This document shows, piece by piece, positions 34,098 to 45,925 of a stretch of DNA of 64,000 nt. The stretch's first letter is position 1; every line of letters starts with the position of its first letter. The stretch is from Cheilinus undulatus (lineage: Eukaryota > Chordata > Actinopteri > Labriformes > Labridae). Position numbers and translations under genes: made by a program. Where the stretch lies: the NCBI RefSeq assembly GCF_018320785.1, contig NC_054873.1, forward strand, positions 20,674,196-20,738,195. The letters run 5' to 3'. The notes below the pieces were generated by a model. The model was not told the DNA's origin. It saw only the letters and a program-made list of their open reading frames with translations, and did not search any database.

Positions 34098-35892
34098 TTT
34101 TTTTTTTTTTTTTTTTTTAATTAAAAAAAAAAAAAAATTAAATGACATTACATAAAGGCAAACATACAGACATAATATTGACAGACTATAATAATAACTT
34201 AAACCAACGTAAACAAAGGTACAACAAAGACATAAAAAATCCTATATGCACAAAATAATACATTGAGTCTTACCAGATGACCAGACAAAACAAAACAATA
34301 CAAAACAAGGAAACTCATTTATGAAGAACTAAAGAATTTGTTATATATTTCTAGGGTTTTTGCACATTTTTTTGTTCCAGGTGGTAAGAGATCTGATGTA
34401 GTTATTTAATTCAAATAAGAAAACTTTGAAAAGGGGGCGGCTATTTTCAGTAAATTTCATTTTGTGGACGTGGTATTTTCCCAGTATGATAAATAGATTT
34501 ATGATAAATTCAAAATTTTTGTTCTAGTGATTGAAATTAATTATAATACTTTGATAACTGCAAATAGAACCAGTTGTTTCCGGAAGTTGTAACATGGGCT
34601 GCACTCATAAAACAGATGTTTTAAGTTTTCTTCGTTGTTATGGCAGAAGGTACAGTTAGGAGATTTATTTATGATTTTGGAGATTTGTAAATTGGTCGGA
34701 TAAATGTTATGTAAAATTTTCCATTGCATTTGTCGTGCTTTGCTGTCTATACAATATTTGAAAGTTAGAAGCCAGGCTGTATCCCATTCTATGTTAGTAA
34801 ACAGAGCGGACCAGTAGGCCTTGCTAGCAGGGTAGGACTGTTTGAAGGGTCAACCTGATATGTTTATCGGTACATTTTTTATCTTTAATATCAATTCCAT
34901 TAATTAAGAGATATTCAGATGTATAACTTGGTAATTTTTTTTAGACCTTTCATTAGTTCTCTGATACCTTTGGGATACTTTTAATAACAGTTAAATTCTT
35001 GAGAGGTAATAGGAAAATTAAATTTGTTAATAAAAAGCTCGTATTTCGCAACTTCCCCTCCTTCCTCAAACAGATCTTGTATATACATAACATTTTTTTC
35101 CATCCATTTTTTTCAGGTATAGTGACTTGTTATGTTTGGTGATAGAGTCATTATTCCAGATTATTGTTTTGTGGGGTGAGAAGTTGTGAGTATAGCATAG
35201 TTTCCATGCCAGCAAGGCCTGTTGGTAGAAAGTGGACAGTTTGACAGGAAGTTTGAAGACATTATAATGACATTTTAACACAAACTGTAAGCCCCCTACC
35301 TCATTAAAAATGTTGGTAGGAATAAAATACCACAGTGAGTCAGGTCTCCTTAAGCATTCTTGTATCCATTTTATCTTGAAAGTGTTGTTTAGGTCTTCAA
35401 AGTCCAACAATTCCAGTCCTCCAGCCTCCTTGGGTTTAGTTAATAATCCTTTTATAATGTGATGGCGACGGTTTCTCCAAACAAAGTCTATGAAGAGTTT
35501 GTTGATATCTTTACATGTATCGCTGCTGACCTCTAGTGACAAAGCAGGGTAAACAAATCTGGAGACACCGTCTGCCTTGGTCAGGAGGGTTCTTCCCCAT
35601 ATGGAAATGTCTCTTTATAACCATAAATTAAAGATTGATTTAGTCTTTTTTAGCTTTGGAGCAAAGTTTAGTATTTCTCTTTCCTTTCGATTCTTAGTGA
35701 TATGAATCCCTAGGTATTTGACATTTTCTTCAACATGAATATCACAGATACTGCTGTCATGACAATTGTATAAACACAAAATTTCACATTTTGAAGTATT
35801 TAATTTTAGACAGGATGCCGAAAATTTGCCAATGAGAGAGATTGCTTTCTCTACCTGATGTTTGTCACTAAGAAAAGGAGCAGTATCATCAG
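34098..35892 (-). mobile_element. L1-type LINE, 5'-truncated, with poly(A) tail
   Basis: On the minus strand the fragment starts in the reverse transcriptase at the catalytic Asp-Asp (PDDTAPFLSD). It continues through the thumb region with VKYLGIHITKNRKE (one stop soon after), then FIDFVWRNRRHHIIKGLL and GGLELLDFEDLNNTFK (35066-35542). It ends with a C-terminal zinc-knuckle, CTFCHNNEENLKHLFYEC (34541-34729). The poly(A) tail is the long t-run at 34098. Flanking 13-mers gctaaacctgagc (34085-34097) and gctaaagctaagc (35893-35905) agree at 11 of 13 positions, a decayed target duplication. The element is inactive. Confidence 0.85.
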
Positions 35893-35950
35893 GCTAAAGC
35901 TAAGCATATATTCATATCCTGACGTCACTTCCTTCTGACGGTGGAGGGGA

Positions 35951-38722
35951 TCTTCTTCTTCTGATGAATTTTCGGCAGGCTGTACACTAGAAAGCGTAAT
36001 GCTGCCCTCCACAGGTTACATTAGTCCATCCAGTTTAGATTTTCTGATATAGTCCAGATGACCGGAGAAAAAGAACTATCGCTTTCCAAATTAGGTGAAA
36101 GTCCGCGTCAGAAGAAAATAAAGATTTGAAATAAAAGGAAGAAAACCCCGACTTAGATAATTCCCTAAACATCTGCTGTGTTTCATCCCTATATCTGTTG
36201 CACTCAAACATTACATGCTGCCGTAGGCGGTTTTACCATTAGGCAAAGGCAAGCAATTGCCTGGGGCCTCGTCCATAAGGGGGGCCTCAAGAATTTGCCT
36301 AGGTCTCTTTCCCCTTCAATTATAGCTCACTTATGTTTTTGCCACTCCCCAGGTCAGAGAAAATTATTCATAGTTTACCATTTAGAGCCATGAGGAACAT
36401 CATAAAAAGACGCATCAACTCTGCTCTCTCAGTGAGTCTTGTCCTGTCCACCTCTGACAAGTTTCTTGCACAAGGGTCTTAACAGATGTCAAAGCTGGAG
36501 GATTTTGCCTTGTAGAACCAAAGTTCTTCCCCTGAGTGAGATTAAAACAGCTGCTCTCAGATAAAAAACACTTTCTCTGGTAACTGTCCCTCAACCACAA
36601 ACGCAGACATCGCATCACGCTTTGGTGAGCGACTCAGTTCAACGTTCAGCCTGATTTCATCCTACATTACAACAAATCTGCAATGCCAGACTAATATAAC
36701 CTCATTTTATTTACATAAGATTTTATTTTATATCATCAAGAAGTGAACTTGTGGTCTTAAATACTTAAATTTAATCAGGACATCATTTAAAAATCCTGTG
36801 GCATATTTAACTCCAGCTCTCATTAAATGGTAGAAATTCTTCTCATAGGTGAAATGATTTAATAACTGAACATTCAATCCTAATCTGGACACAGACTGTC
36901 CTATGACATGTGAGGTCAGCATGTTTGATCTTGGCGCAGCTTATCCATAATTATGCACGGAGATGGCCCCGTTCATGATGCATGCAGGGATGTCAGGGGG
37001 ATTCAGAGAGTGGACATGACATTTGCTTAAAAGTCAAGTTTTTACTCAGCAGGTGAGAGTTTGTATCACTATAAATAGTAATAGCGCCGAAGTGCGATGA
37101 ATCTCCTCAAGATCTTCGTCTCTGTCTCCGTCTCTCCGTGCCTCCCTCTCTCTCTCGTCTCCTCGTTGACTCGTGCCCAGTAAAAATAAGGGTCGATCAG
37201 GCAATGTTAAATGTATGTTTATAATGAATATTACAGTCTTGTAAATTCATCATCAATGGGTCCTAAAAACGTTAAAATCTGTAAAAATGGTCATATGTTA
37301 CTCGGGCAGCATATTTTTGCCTCACCTGTTTAGATTACCTGCAGGTAAATTCTCTTTCTAAAGTAGATAATTAACCCTTTAGTGTGCAAACATGCAGCAC
37401 TCATTAAAATAATGGCTGCATCTAATATTGGATCATTTCTCTTTATAAACATTATAGCAGCCTTTACCTCAGCTTTTGTCGTACTGATGTTGCTAAAAAA
37501 TTCCCCAGCCAACAGCAGGACGTCTCATTGGAGCAAATCCGGCCCCCGACCCAAAATGAGTTTGACACTCCTGTTTTCCTACAGTACAATATGATTCAAT
37601 GAAAAAAAAAATGACTGAAAATAGAGCCTATTGTATTTTTCTCTTAATAACATAATAAAACCCCAGGTAATACAGCTGATTTGATGCAGAAATATAAATT
37701 AACTACATTAAGTTCTTAATGGGACCTTGGGCCAGATACACTTACTAAGATATTGTATCTGAAAACATGAACAGGAGAGCACATGAACTTCAGAAAATGA
37801 TGAAGAGAAGCCACAAGTTTGTGCATTAAAGTCATTTAAGCATAGAGTCTTTATTCTCATATCTTTTTGGAGGATATGTCAGATTTACGTTTGTTTTTTT
37901 TTTATTCTCTGCCTAAGGTGGATGCACTTTGTTCAGCTTGATGTCACCAACTATTCATTAATATTTAACCTAACTGATGTTGGTTATAATGCAGATTTTC
38001 TTACACTGAATGTGTTGTTAGTGGCCACTCCACACTGTACTGCTTCTGTTAAATCACGTTCATATGACTGTCATCAAAGAAGTTCAGGTGAGTGATATTG
38101 GGGGGCTCACATTGATCTTTGCCTCCAATTCACTAAAACCGCCCCTGCATGCTGCGGTGTCTCCAACTTTCCACACTGGCACATACCATTTAGATTCTTG
38201 CCTATTGTCTTAAGGTTGCTGGCCAGACCGCAATGCCCCAGTCTTAGACCAGTAAGGACAACATCATCCTTCCTCCCAGTTTTAATCAGTAGCCTCCTTC
38301 TCTTAACGGATGACTACAGAGAAAAGTAATGTCTGCCACGTTTGTCTTCTCTCCATTCCTTTTGCCATTGCTCCTCTAATTTTTCTTTGCTAACTTGAAA
38401 GCACTCAGGCTTTCCAAGAAACACATTCAAGTCAACAGTATCTTTTGAAAGGGATTTTTTTGCCAGTTGATCAGCTCTTTCATTTCCTTCTATTCCTGAA
38501 TGGCCAGGTACCCACATAAATTCCACACAACAGCCAGCTTTTCCAAGTCTATAGTGACAGCACATGATCTCCTGTAGCAGGTCAGGTCGAGCCCTCGACG
38601 CCCCGTTCTTCACTGCCAACAAGGCAACGTTAGAATCTGAACAGATAATGCTTTTAAGGGGTCTAACAACCTCCACCCACCACATGGCCCACAAGATCCC
38701 TATGAGTTCAGCAGAAAAGATC
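35951..38722 (-). mobile_element. RNase H-bearing non-LTR retrotransposon, 5'-truncated, split by a hAT
   Basis: The minus-strand frame below 38722 encodes a ribonuclease H domain: FSAELIGILWAM (catalytic Glu), SDSNVALLAVKNG (second Asp), then VEFMWVPGHSGIEGNERADQ (His and last Asp region). The first catalytic Asp is lost at the 5' truncation. The 3' end at 35951 is a short gaa-repeat tail. A perfect 38-bp direct repeat flanks the element (35913-35950 and 38723-38760), an unusually long target duplication. The first part of the 149-codon frame (38723-38763) is therefore target DNA, not element. Confidence 0.75.
36222..38147. mobile_element. hAT-type transposon nested in the RNase H retrotransposon
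   Basis: Inverted ends cgtaggcggtttta (left) and the complement of caggggcggtttta (right) are flanked by a perfect 8-bp duplication catgctgc (36214-36221 and 38148-38155). The left part, with caattgcctggggcctcg, is typical of a common fish hAT group. The interior is decayed and no intact transposase frame remains. Confidence 0.8.
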
Positions 38723-38760
38723 CATATCCTGACGTCACTTCCTTCTGACGGTGGAGGGGA

Positions 38761-40385
38761 CATATCTACCTATGGGAGGGGGTCTCAGATCTCAAAGTGG
38801 AGCTTGACAGAGTGGAGGTCTGCAGCTAGACTGTCTTGCAAAGATGTCCATTCTAAATTGCAGAATTGGCTATTTAAGATGACAGTTGAAGTATTTAAAA
38901 CAATGTTACAGATAAATGATCCAAGAAGAGAGCCACAGTTACCCAAGAGAAGAAGCTCCAGTTAACTGTAAATCTTTAACACAGATAGCTCCATCTAGTG
39001 GCCAAAAATGTTAGGGAGGATAAGAAGGTCCTAACGTTTTTCAGAACAAGATAACTCATATCTAGCATCTTCCAATACTGGAGAGTTGTTTAACAGATAG
39101 TCTGTTCATGATCACGTAATGTGATAAAACTAGCAGTGTCACTCAGTGAATAAATCAATTCAACTGAGTTGAAATATCTCATATATTTGTTCAAAATGAA
39201 TTAAAATTCTACTTCCACAGGTAGACTTCTCATGGACTTTGAAAGCCTTACAACTACATAGAGTAATAATGCCCACCATGTTAAACAGAACAAACAAAAA
39301 CAAGGATATATAAAGGTTACCAAAAAAAAAGTTATTTATCAATCGTAGTTGCTGGGCCTATATCATTACACAAGAGAAGTCCCCCATCAATAAGCACACA
39401 GACAGTAATTTTTAAATATTAATAATGTGGATGCTCAGCATCCCCACTAATTAGTAACCTCAAGGACAACAAGCTGGTAACCATGCTTACTGCTCCATAC
39501 AAACAATATCACATCACAGAAGGTATACAAGTACACAGAGCACAAAATTACAACAACTATAACAAAAAACATCCTGGTAGGAGCTCCTCATTTAGACCTT
39601 TTGGATGCTCTGGTTAGCCTGCCTCGAACCCACCACCTCAACTCAAGATCCCCGAAAGTAATCCCTCTGACCACTGTCAGGTCTTGAGCCTCATCTCTTC
39701 CATTGGCACAACACGAAACTTGAAGACATTAAAGGTATGGACACCTACATCACTCTCCCCCAGAACAATCTCTTACTCACAGCCACCACAGTCATTCAAG
39801 TCTATATGGCACATCTTCGTCAATGAAGCTGACTTCTCGCTCACAATCCTCTGTCATTTCATCCATAAAAACCAAATCAACAACCTGGCTCCCATGCTTC
39901 CTGATTCCTCATCAGAGTCAGTCACCGCGAGAGTGATCAAGCGTGACGTCACGGAGCTGCCCATAGACTGTAGAAAGAATTGGACAAACCTCATGTGACG
40001 TCAGTCGTCTGCTTACAATAGGTGGGCTAAAACGGCTTTTGAAGCCCATTCGTGGAGGTGTCCATATTGAAATCACCGTCTCAGCTAAACGTAACGCCGG
40101 CCCACTAAGTGCAACTTTCCCCTCAACCCCTCCCTTCCCCAACACCCAACTGTTTTTTTTCTGCCTTCCATCAATAGCTACACTCTTACTGTTGAAACAC
40201 CACCTGCACAACCAGCCTTTTCTGCCATTCACTCTCATCTCCACAGCACTACTTTACCAAATTCTTATGTAGTTCTCTGAACTCGTTTCAGGAACTAAGA
40301 CCATGCCTCTACCTTAACTCATTTCTGGTACCCAACGCATATCAGCGCATCTCACTCATCCATACGGCTCTGCTCAGTTCCTCAT
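38761..40385. other. Intergenic stretch with repeat fragments
   Basis: No gene recognised. About 38806-38830 (gtggaggtctgcagct) is an inverted match to 33855-33875 (agctgcagacctccac). About 39930-40080 (atagactgtagaaagaattgg and gacgtcagtcgtctgct) resembles a fish interspersed repeat. The 133-codon plus frame at 38564-38965 is mostly antisense to the RNase H domain. Confidence 0.45.
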
Positions 40386-40670
40386 AAATTCATCCTTCAT
40401 CCGCTCATCCCTCGACCCTTACCTTCATCCCCTCATCCCTCAACTCTTACCTTCATCCCCTCATCTGTCAACCCTACCTTCATCCCCTCATCCCTCAACC
40501 CTTACCTTCATCCCCTCATCCCTCAACTCTTACCTTCATCCCCTCATCTGTCAACCCTTACCTTCATCCCCTCATCTGTCAACCCTACCTTCATCCCCTC
40601 ATCCCTCAACCCTTACCTTCATCCCCTCATCCTTCAACCCTACCTTCATCCCCTCATCCTTTCACCGCTT
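40386..40670. repeat. Minisatellite, about 30-34 bp unit
   Basis: About nine imperfect tandem copies of a pyrimidine-rich unit containing ttcatcccctcatc, ctcaaccctta and cc. Units alternate between forms with ccctcaaccc, ccctcaactc and tgtcaaccc, suggesting higher-order duplication. It lies just left of the start of duplication unit B. Confidence 0.9.
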
Positions 40671-41312
40671 AACCCTTAATCTCCTTACCTCGAAATGGTA
40701 ATTATGTAGATTTAGCTCAACTTCCCACCAATCCATTATAAAAAAAATCAGCATGGAGAATGCAAACTCAAAACCTACCAGAATTCCTTGCGCTCAAACT
40801 GAAGTCATAATGTACTTATAATGTAATGAGCTATGGGTAATTCCCTCACACTAAGTCTGCAGAGATGCCCACTCACGGGAAGGGTGCATGAAGGGCTCAA
40901 AAAGTCAGCGAGAGATCCCTCACACACTTTATGATTTGACAGTGGGATGGCCCTAAGCCCTCACAGATTTAGCGTGAGCGCACCTCAAAGTCAGTGAGTG
41001 TGTGAGTGTGGATATTGGGATTGGGCAAGACACTGTTATCCAATGTTTAGGACCCTGCTGGGATTCAATCCATTAATCTCCTAGACAATAGTCAGCATCC
41101 TAACTGGCAGCTGAAAGGAAGGTGGAACTTTCTTTCAAGTGGGGAGGGCCAACCAAACCTGGGGGCAGGTGCTTACTCCCCATGTGAGGTCACTAAGGTT
41201 AAAATCTGAGAACAGCTTTTTTCAGCACACATTTTCTGAAAGGTGGAAAAAGAGAGGGTGGAAGGGAATGGATTTTTCTGGTACTTGAGGGGATTGTGGA
41301 CAGACCAGGGGG

Positions 41313-41620
41313 CCATTTTTGGCTTCACTGTGGGCAGATGCCAAGTCCTGCTGGAAAAATAAATAGCTATCTCCATAAAGCCTCTCAGCAGATGAAGCAT
41401 TAAGAGCTCTAAAATCTCCTGGTAGATGGGTGAAAGTGTGGACTTGATCAAGAACAGAGGGCCAATACCAGCAGACAACATGTCACCTCAAACTATCACT
41501 GAAAACCTTGGATTCTGTGCCTCTCAAATCTTCCTCCAGAGTCCACATGCTTGTGGTTGTGTGTACTCACCCAAAGTGAGAGAATGAAGGGTCAGGAAAC
41601 CTTTGCAATTGGAACTTTCT
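41313..41620 (-). mobile_element. Tc1/mariner transposase relic, unit B copy
   Basis: Duplicate of the relic at 17880-18420, missing its 5'-proximal half: about 510 bp were removed between gggggccat and ttttggcttc. The minus-strand frame retains YQEILELLMLHLLRGFMEI. Confidence 0.65.
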
Positions 41621-42385
41621 GCAATATTTTGAGATCCTGGATTTTTGATTACCATGAGCTTTCAGCTGTAATCATCAAGAATAAAACAAAAAAAGGTCTT
41701 GAAATATTTTACTTCACATGACATTAGCCACAGGTTTTTTTTAAATTTATTTCCGTTTTTCCCTTTTGGTTATATTTTGTATTTTGTGATTTTTTTTTCC
41801 TGCACATAAACAAAGACTGATAAAAAAATTATAGATTTATAAAAATGTATAGGACAGTGAACAGATTCTGAATCTGGGGCAGGGAGAGGGTGGGGTATGA
41901 CATGTTGGAAAAGACATGCAGGCTGGACCCAGTCCTGCACCGCCCTCTTCAAAGTCAACGGCCTGTGCATACGGGGCACCCCAGAGATACTGTAGGTCTC
42001 TTAACACACTATCTATGATGGTAAATAGCTGTAAGCTCTGGTTCCTTTTTGCCTTTCAATTGAACAGTAATGTTGGGTCATGTGACTACTATTTTGCTCA
42101 GTGGTAAGATAGTGGTTTAGGGCTTTGTTAGGTTGATAATAATAAAGGACAAGCAGTGTGGAAATCCCAGAAGTGTATGGTTGTCTTTTATTGGCTAGCC
42201 TTACTGCCTCCAACACTTAAAAAAACACCATTAACTGAGAAACACTGACACACGTTACACAGCGCTTGAGAAGATGACAACACCTATTTTGAACCACTGA
42301 TCTTTGCATCAGCTTGCATTACTCCCTTGTTGACTTGTTTTTTTTTTTTTTTTGGTTTGTTTGTTTGTCTTTTAAGGTCATCAGC

Positions 42386-42904
42386 ATGAAGGGGCCTTGT
42401 TTTTCACTGATCACCTTTGCTCTACTCCTGATTCAACTATCCAGTGCAAGTGGGGGCAAAATCCTGGTGTTTCCACTGGATGGAAGCCATTGGGTAAACA
42501 TGAAAGTACTCATAGAGGAGCTGCACGCCAAAGGCCACGAGGTCACCGTGATCTGGACTTCAGACAGCTGGTACATCACTGAGAAGTCTCCCCTCTACAT
42601 CTCTGTCACACTCCCTAGGCCTAATGGATTTGAGGAAAACTTTGACACCTATTTGACTCAACAGCTGGAGCTCCGACTTCAGGATAAGCATATGTCTTTT
42701 TGGACTCACATCTGGACTCAATATCAGATGCAGCAGGTAGTGATGGATCAGTTCTCTCAGTTCCATAAAGGAATGAGTGAAATGGTTGTTCAGATGTTTG
42801 AAGATGAAAACCTCATGAAGGCATAAGCATCATTCATCTGTTTTTTATTTGTAAGGTTTGTGTGGAGGAAAGTTTTTGTGGGGAGAAAAGTTAAAAATGA
42901 ATGA
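42386..42904 (+). pseudogene. UDP-glucuronosyltransferase copy with internal deletion
   Basis: The first 146 codons match the intact UGT with very few changes, for example Arg57 to Trp and Thr103 to Met. Then, at tgaaggcat, the sequence jumps to agcatcattc of the C-terminal transmembrane exon region. The jump removes about 1,084 bp (19620-20703 in the intact copy) and creates an immediate TAA at 42824-42826. A shared gcat at the junction suggests a microhomology-mediated deletion. The whole UDP-sugar-binding half is lost, so no transferase activity is possible. The upstream flank, including the 5' splice acceptor tract, is intact, so it could still be transcribed, giving a short secreted fragment of about 120 residues. 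The last codons and original stop remain at 42827-42904. Confidence 0.9.
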
Positions 42905-43591
42905 CAAAAAAAATGAAAACATTTGTCTGTGTGTAACTCAAAGAGTTAAATATTCTGTCAGGAACAGCTGATAGTGAGGGTTGTCCCTGATAAAATGTGA
43001 AACTGTTATCGTCTCTGTGATTGATACTTACTTTAACTTGCAATATTATATAGCAGGGGTTAAAATTTTAAAATGAGCCTTTATCATTCCTCTTTGATTT
43101 ACCTTTGGGGTTAGTATGCACTTTTAAATGAAATACATTCCCATAGCAAACTGTTTTTGTAAAATAGGAAACTGTAACCAGTCAGTCTAACAATCAAGAA
43201 AGTGTCACTTGTCATCTGGCTCTACAGTGTTTCTATCAGTTTACTAAAGGTCACATGTGAAACACAGAAGTATCACTTCAGATTTCACATGTATTATCCC
43301 CCCCCCACCCCACTGGCAACAGGAAGTGACACAAATTCTTCATTTCTTTATTCCTATCATTGAGTTGAACCTATCAAGCACAGATTTTGATTTTATAAAG
43401 GCCTTAATATTTGTCCACAACACTGACATGTCATATAAAGGATGCCATACTGCCAATGGCAAGAATTTCAATATCTTGCCAATTTCACAGGAAGTTGGCC
43501 AAAATCTGATCTGAAACATCTGATTTGCTTCAGATTTCATATCTCTACCTGTTTAAATGCTGACTTCATGGTTTTGCTGTAGAACCACCAA

Positions 43592-44185
43592 ATATTAACC
43601 TGACACTCCAGATGGATGTGTTTCACACATCCTTCTGGTAAACCCGTCATAGACAGCATTTGGGAAAGGGGAGAGCCTTAAAAAAAAAACTCAGAGGGAG
43701 ATTGGATGAATGTTCTGTCTGTCACATCTTAAAGGGCAAATCAAAGCAACAAAACACGTGACGTAGCCACTACCGAGCTGCGCACCTGCACCCTAACCGA
43801 AGGAGTAAACTCCATGGAGAACTGCATAACGCCAACCATGGTGACTATAGATATGCCAGTACACGACTTTTGTCATTTTTGAAAAGAAAACAACACAATG
43901 CTGCTCTTTGCTCTTCTTTTAATGAAGAAATGGCGTCAAGTTCTGATAAAACTGGTGCTTTAGCGGCATCCACACTAATGTCTTCCACCATAATTGCACT
44001 GGTCTCTTGTTGCTGCTTGCATAAGTCACTCTGCCACGCCCGAAAGTACTGCCCCCTGGCGCTGATTGGTCCTGTCACTTTCTAACTGGGCCCAAATGGT
44101 TCAGACAAGAGCTTTGCAAGATGGATTTGCCAGTGAGAAACACAGAACCGGGTGTATCCATCTGCTTTGCAATGTTAACCATATA
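43592..44185. mobile_element. MITE-like repeat after the UGT pseudogene
   Basis: Counterpart of 21145-21745. Its ends are better preserved here: ttaacctgacactccagat at the left and gggtgtatccatctgc followed by gttaacc at the right. These are compatible with short inverted termini (ttaac...gttaa). Confidence 0.5.
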
Positions 44186-44394
44186 GGATGCCAGTAGCAA
44201 CTCTCACATAAAACATCTCACTTTCTTTTGTATTTTACACAATCAAAACTGGTCCTTGTTTGATCACCAGCACTTATCAGCATCTTCATTTATCATACTG
44301 ACAGCTATTGTTGATTGGTAATACTACCTCATATACCACATGCTATATGCTTCTTATTTTACGGGCAGTTCATGCTCAAAAACCCTCCCATATG

Positions 44395-44750
44395 GCTGAG
44401 TTAAAACAATTCTGAGAAGAAGAGTGGGCAAAAATTCCTCCACAGTGATGTGACAGACTCATCACCAGTTATCACAAATCCTTGATTTTAGTTTTTGTTG
44501 CCAAGGGTGGAACAACCAGTTATTAGATTCAGGGGGCAATTACTTTTTCACATAGGGCCAGATAGGTTTGGATTTTCCCCCCTTAATAAATAAAATCATC
44601 ATTTAGGAACTACATTTAGTATTTTCCTAGGTTGTCTTTTTGAGATATTAAAGATTGGTTTGATGATCCGAAACATTCAAGTGTGATAAATATGCAAAAA
44701 AAAATCAGGAATCAGAAATGGGGTGAATTCTTTTTCACAGCACTGTACCT
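44395..44750. mobile_element. 3' part of a Tc1-like element, unit B copy
   Basis: Duplicate of 21930-22302 with the same terminal tttttcacagcactgta. Confidence 0.6.
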
Positions 44751-45200
44751 CATAGGCCTAGTAGGGATTTTTACTCATCTATATCTAAAATAATATCTGG
44801 GAAATAAGAGATATATACAAAATGTCTGTCAGCATCCCACAACAGAGTCTTAAATAGCCTATTATGCTTCCTATAGAAACTATTCAAACATCAAATATTC
44901 AAACAAAGTTTAACTGGGGTTGGTGGGTAATGACTTTTATAACCACAGCTTTTATAAGCTACTACTTTTCAGTGTATTTAAGTTTTATAGCCCATGTGCT
45001 TGCAAATATAAGGCTTCCTACCCTGTTTCACTATATTTTTTTCTTACAGCTTGTGGCACTAAAACAGCTTTTCAAAATCCTAATTGCTGCAGGTTTGTGC
45101 CGTAAAAATATCACTAACAGACTTTAATGTGCTTTTCTTGGGACAAAACTATTTTTCAGTGATGTACAGAAAACTAAGAAATACAATGTTAGCATCACAG

Positions 45201-45640
45201 TTTTAACATTGAAGATAATACATGCTCATTCTGTAAAAATGACTTTGAAACTATAGACCACATGTTCTTCTCATGTATTATAATTAATAAGTTTTGGATA
45301 GACATCCATAGGTGGATCAAACAAAAAATTCCATCCTTTCAATCTATCACAGAAGAAAATGTTATATTTGGCATTTTACTTAAAAACAAAAATGATGAAC
45401 TCCGCATAAATGTAATTTTATGTCTGGCTAAATTTTTCATACACAAGAACAGAGCTTTAAGCTCAACCCCTGTTTTTGAATCCTTTTTGAATGAGTTCAT
45501 GTTATACTTGAAGTCATTGGATGTCATGAAGTCTAAAATTGCACTAAAACTGTTGGACAATCTGAAAAACTTTTCCACGGACTGAGAGAACTGATCTAAA
45601 ATTTTTTCATAAGGTAGCTAGCAAACTTACTGCAGCTGCG
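45201..45640 (+). mobile_element. L1-type LINE ORF2 C-terminus
   Basis: The plus strand encodes the zinc-knuckle CSFCKNDFETIDHMFFSC, then FWIDIHRWIKQKI and later LCLAKFFIHKNRALSS, FLNEFMLYLKSLDVMKSK. This is the C-terminal end of L1 ORF2 in one continuous frame to the stop at 45585. It is 5'-truncated exactly where unit B homology to unit A ends. Its 3' end is unclear, with no clean poly(A). Confidence 0.75.
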
Positions 45641-45925
45641 GCTAAGGCAACGACTCGCGAGTTTTTTTTCTTTCTCTTTTTCTTTTTCTTCTGTGTGTCA
45701 CTGAACAGAATCGCCCGCGCACAGTTCAGATCGAACTCAGTTGAGACAATGAATTTTTGACAAATAATGAATCAGAAAACAACTAAAACAACTCCCTGTC
45801 TAAAATGATGAAATTCAGCATTAATTATGCGCATTTATATTTTTCCAAAATGATTTGGCGACCCCCAGAAATCATCTCGCGGCCATTCTCAACCTTGGGG
45901 ACCCCAAGGTTGAGAATAGCTGCTT
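45640..45925. repeat. hAT-like repeat fragment with palindrome
   Basis: A t/c-rich stretch is followed by atttggcgacccccagaa and a perfect inverted repeat at 45885-45917 (16-bp arms, 1-bp centre, half-site attctcaaccttgggg). The aaccttgggg motif is typical of the ends of small fish hAT elements, so this may be two ends joined head to head. Confidence 0.5.

Larger units (their letters stand above)
40815..45200. repeat. Segmental duplication, unit B, UGT side
   Basis: Nearly identical to 17095-22757, minus two internal deletions. The left edge falls inside the aaaggggac MITE of unit A. The right edge is abrupt at agcatcacag (45200), where an L1 fragment begins. The second deletion destroys the UGT copy. 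Confidence 0.85.

Noticed and set aside
38564-38965. 133-codon plus-strand frame
   Set aside because: Its first half is antisense to the retrotransposon RNase H domain and its second half has no recognisable features.
40386-40670. CRISPR array
   Set aside because: Units are contiguous without unique spacers and the genome is vertebrate; it is a minisatellite.
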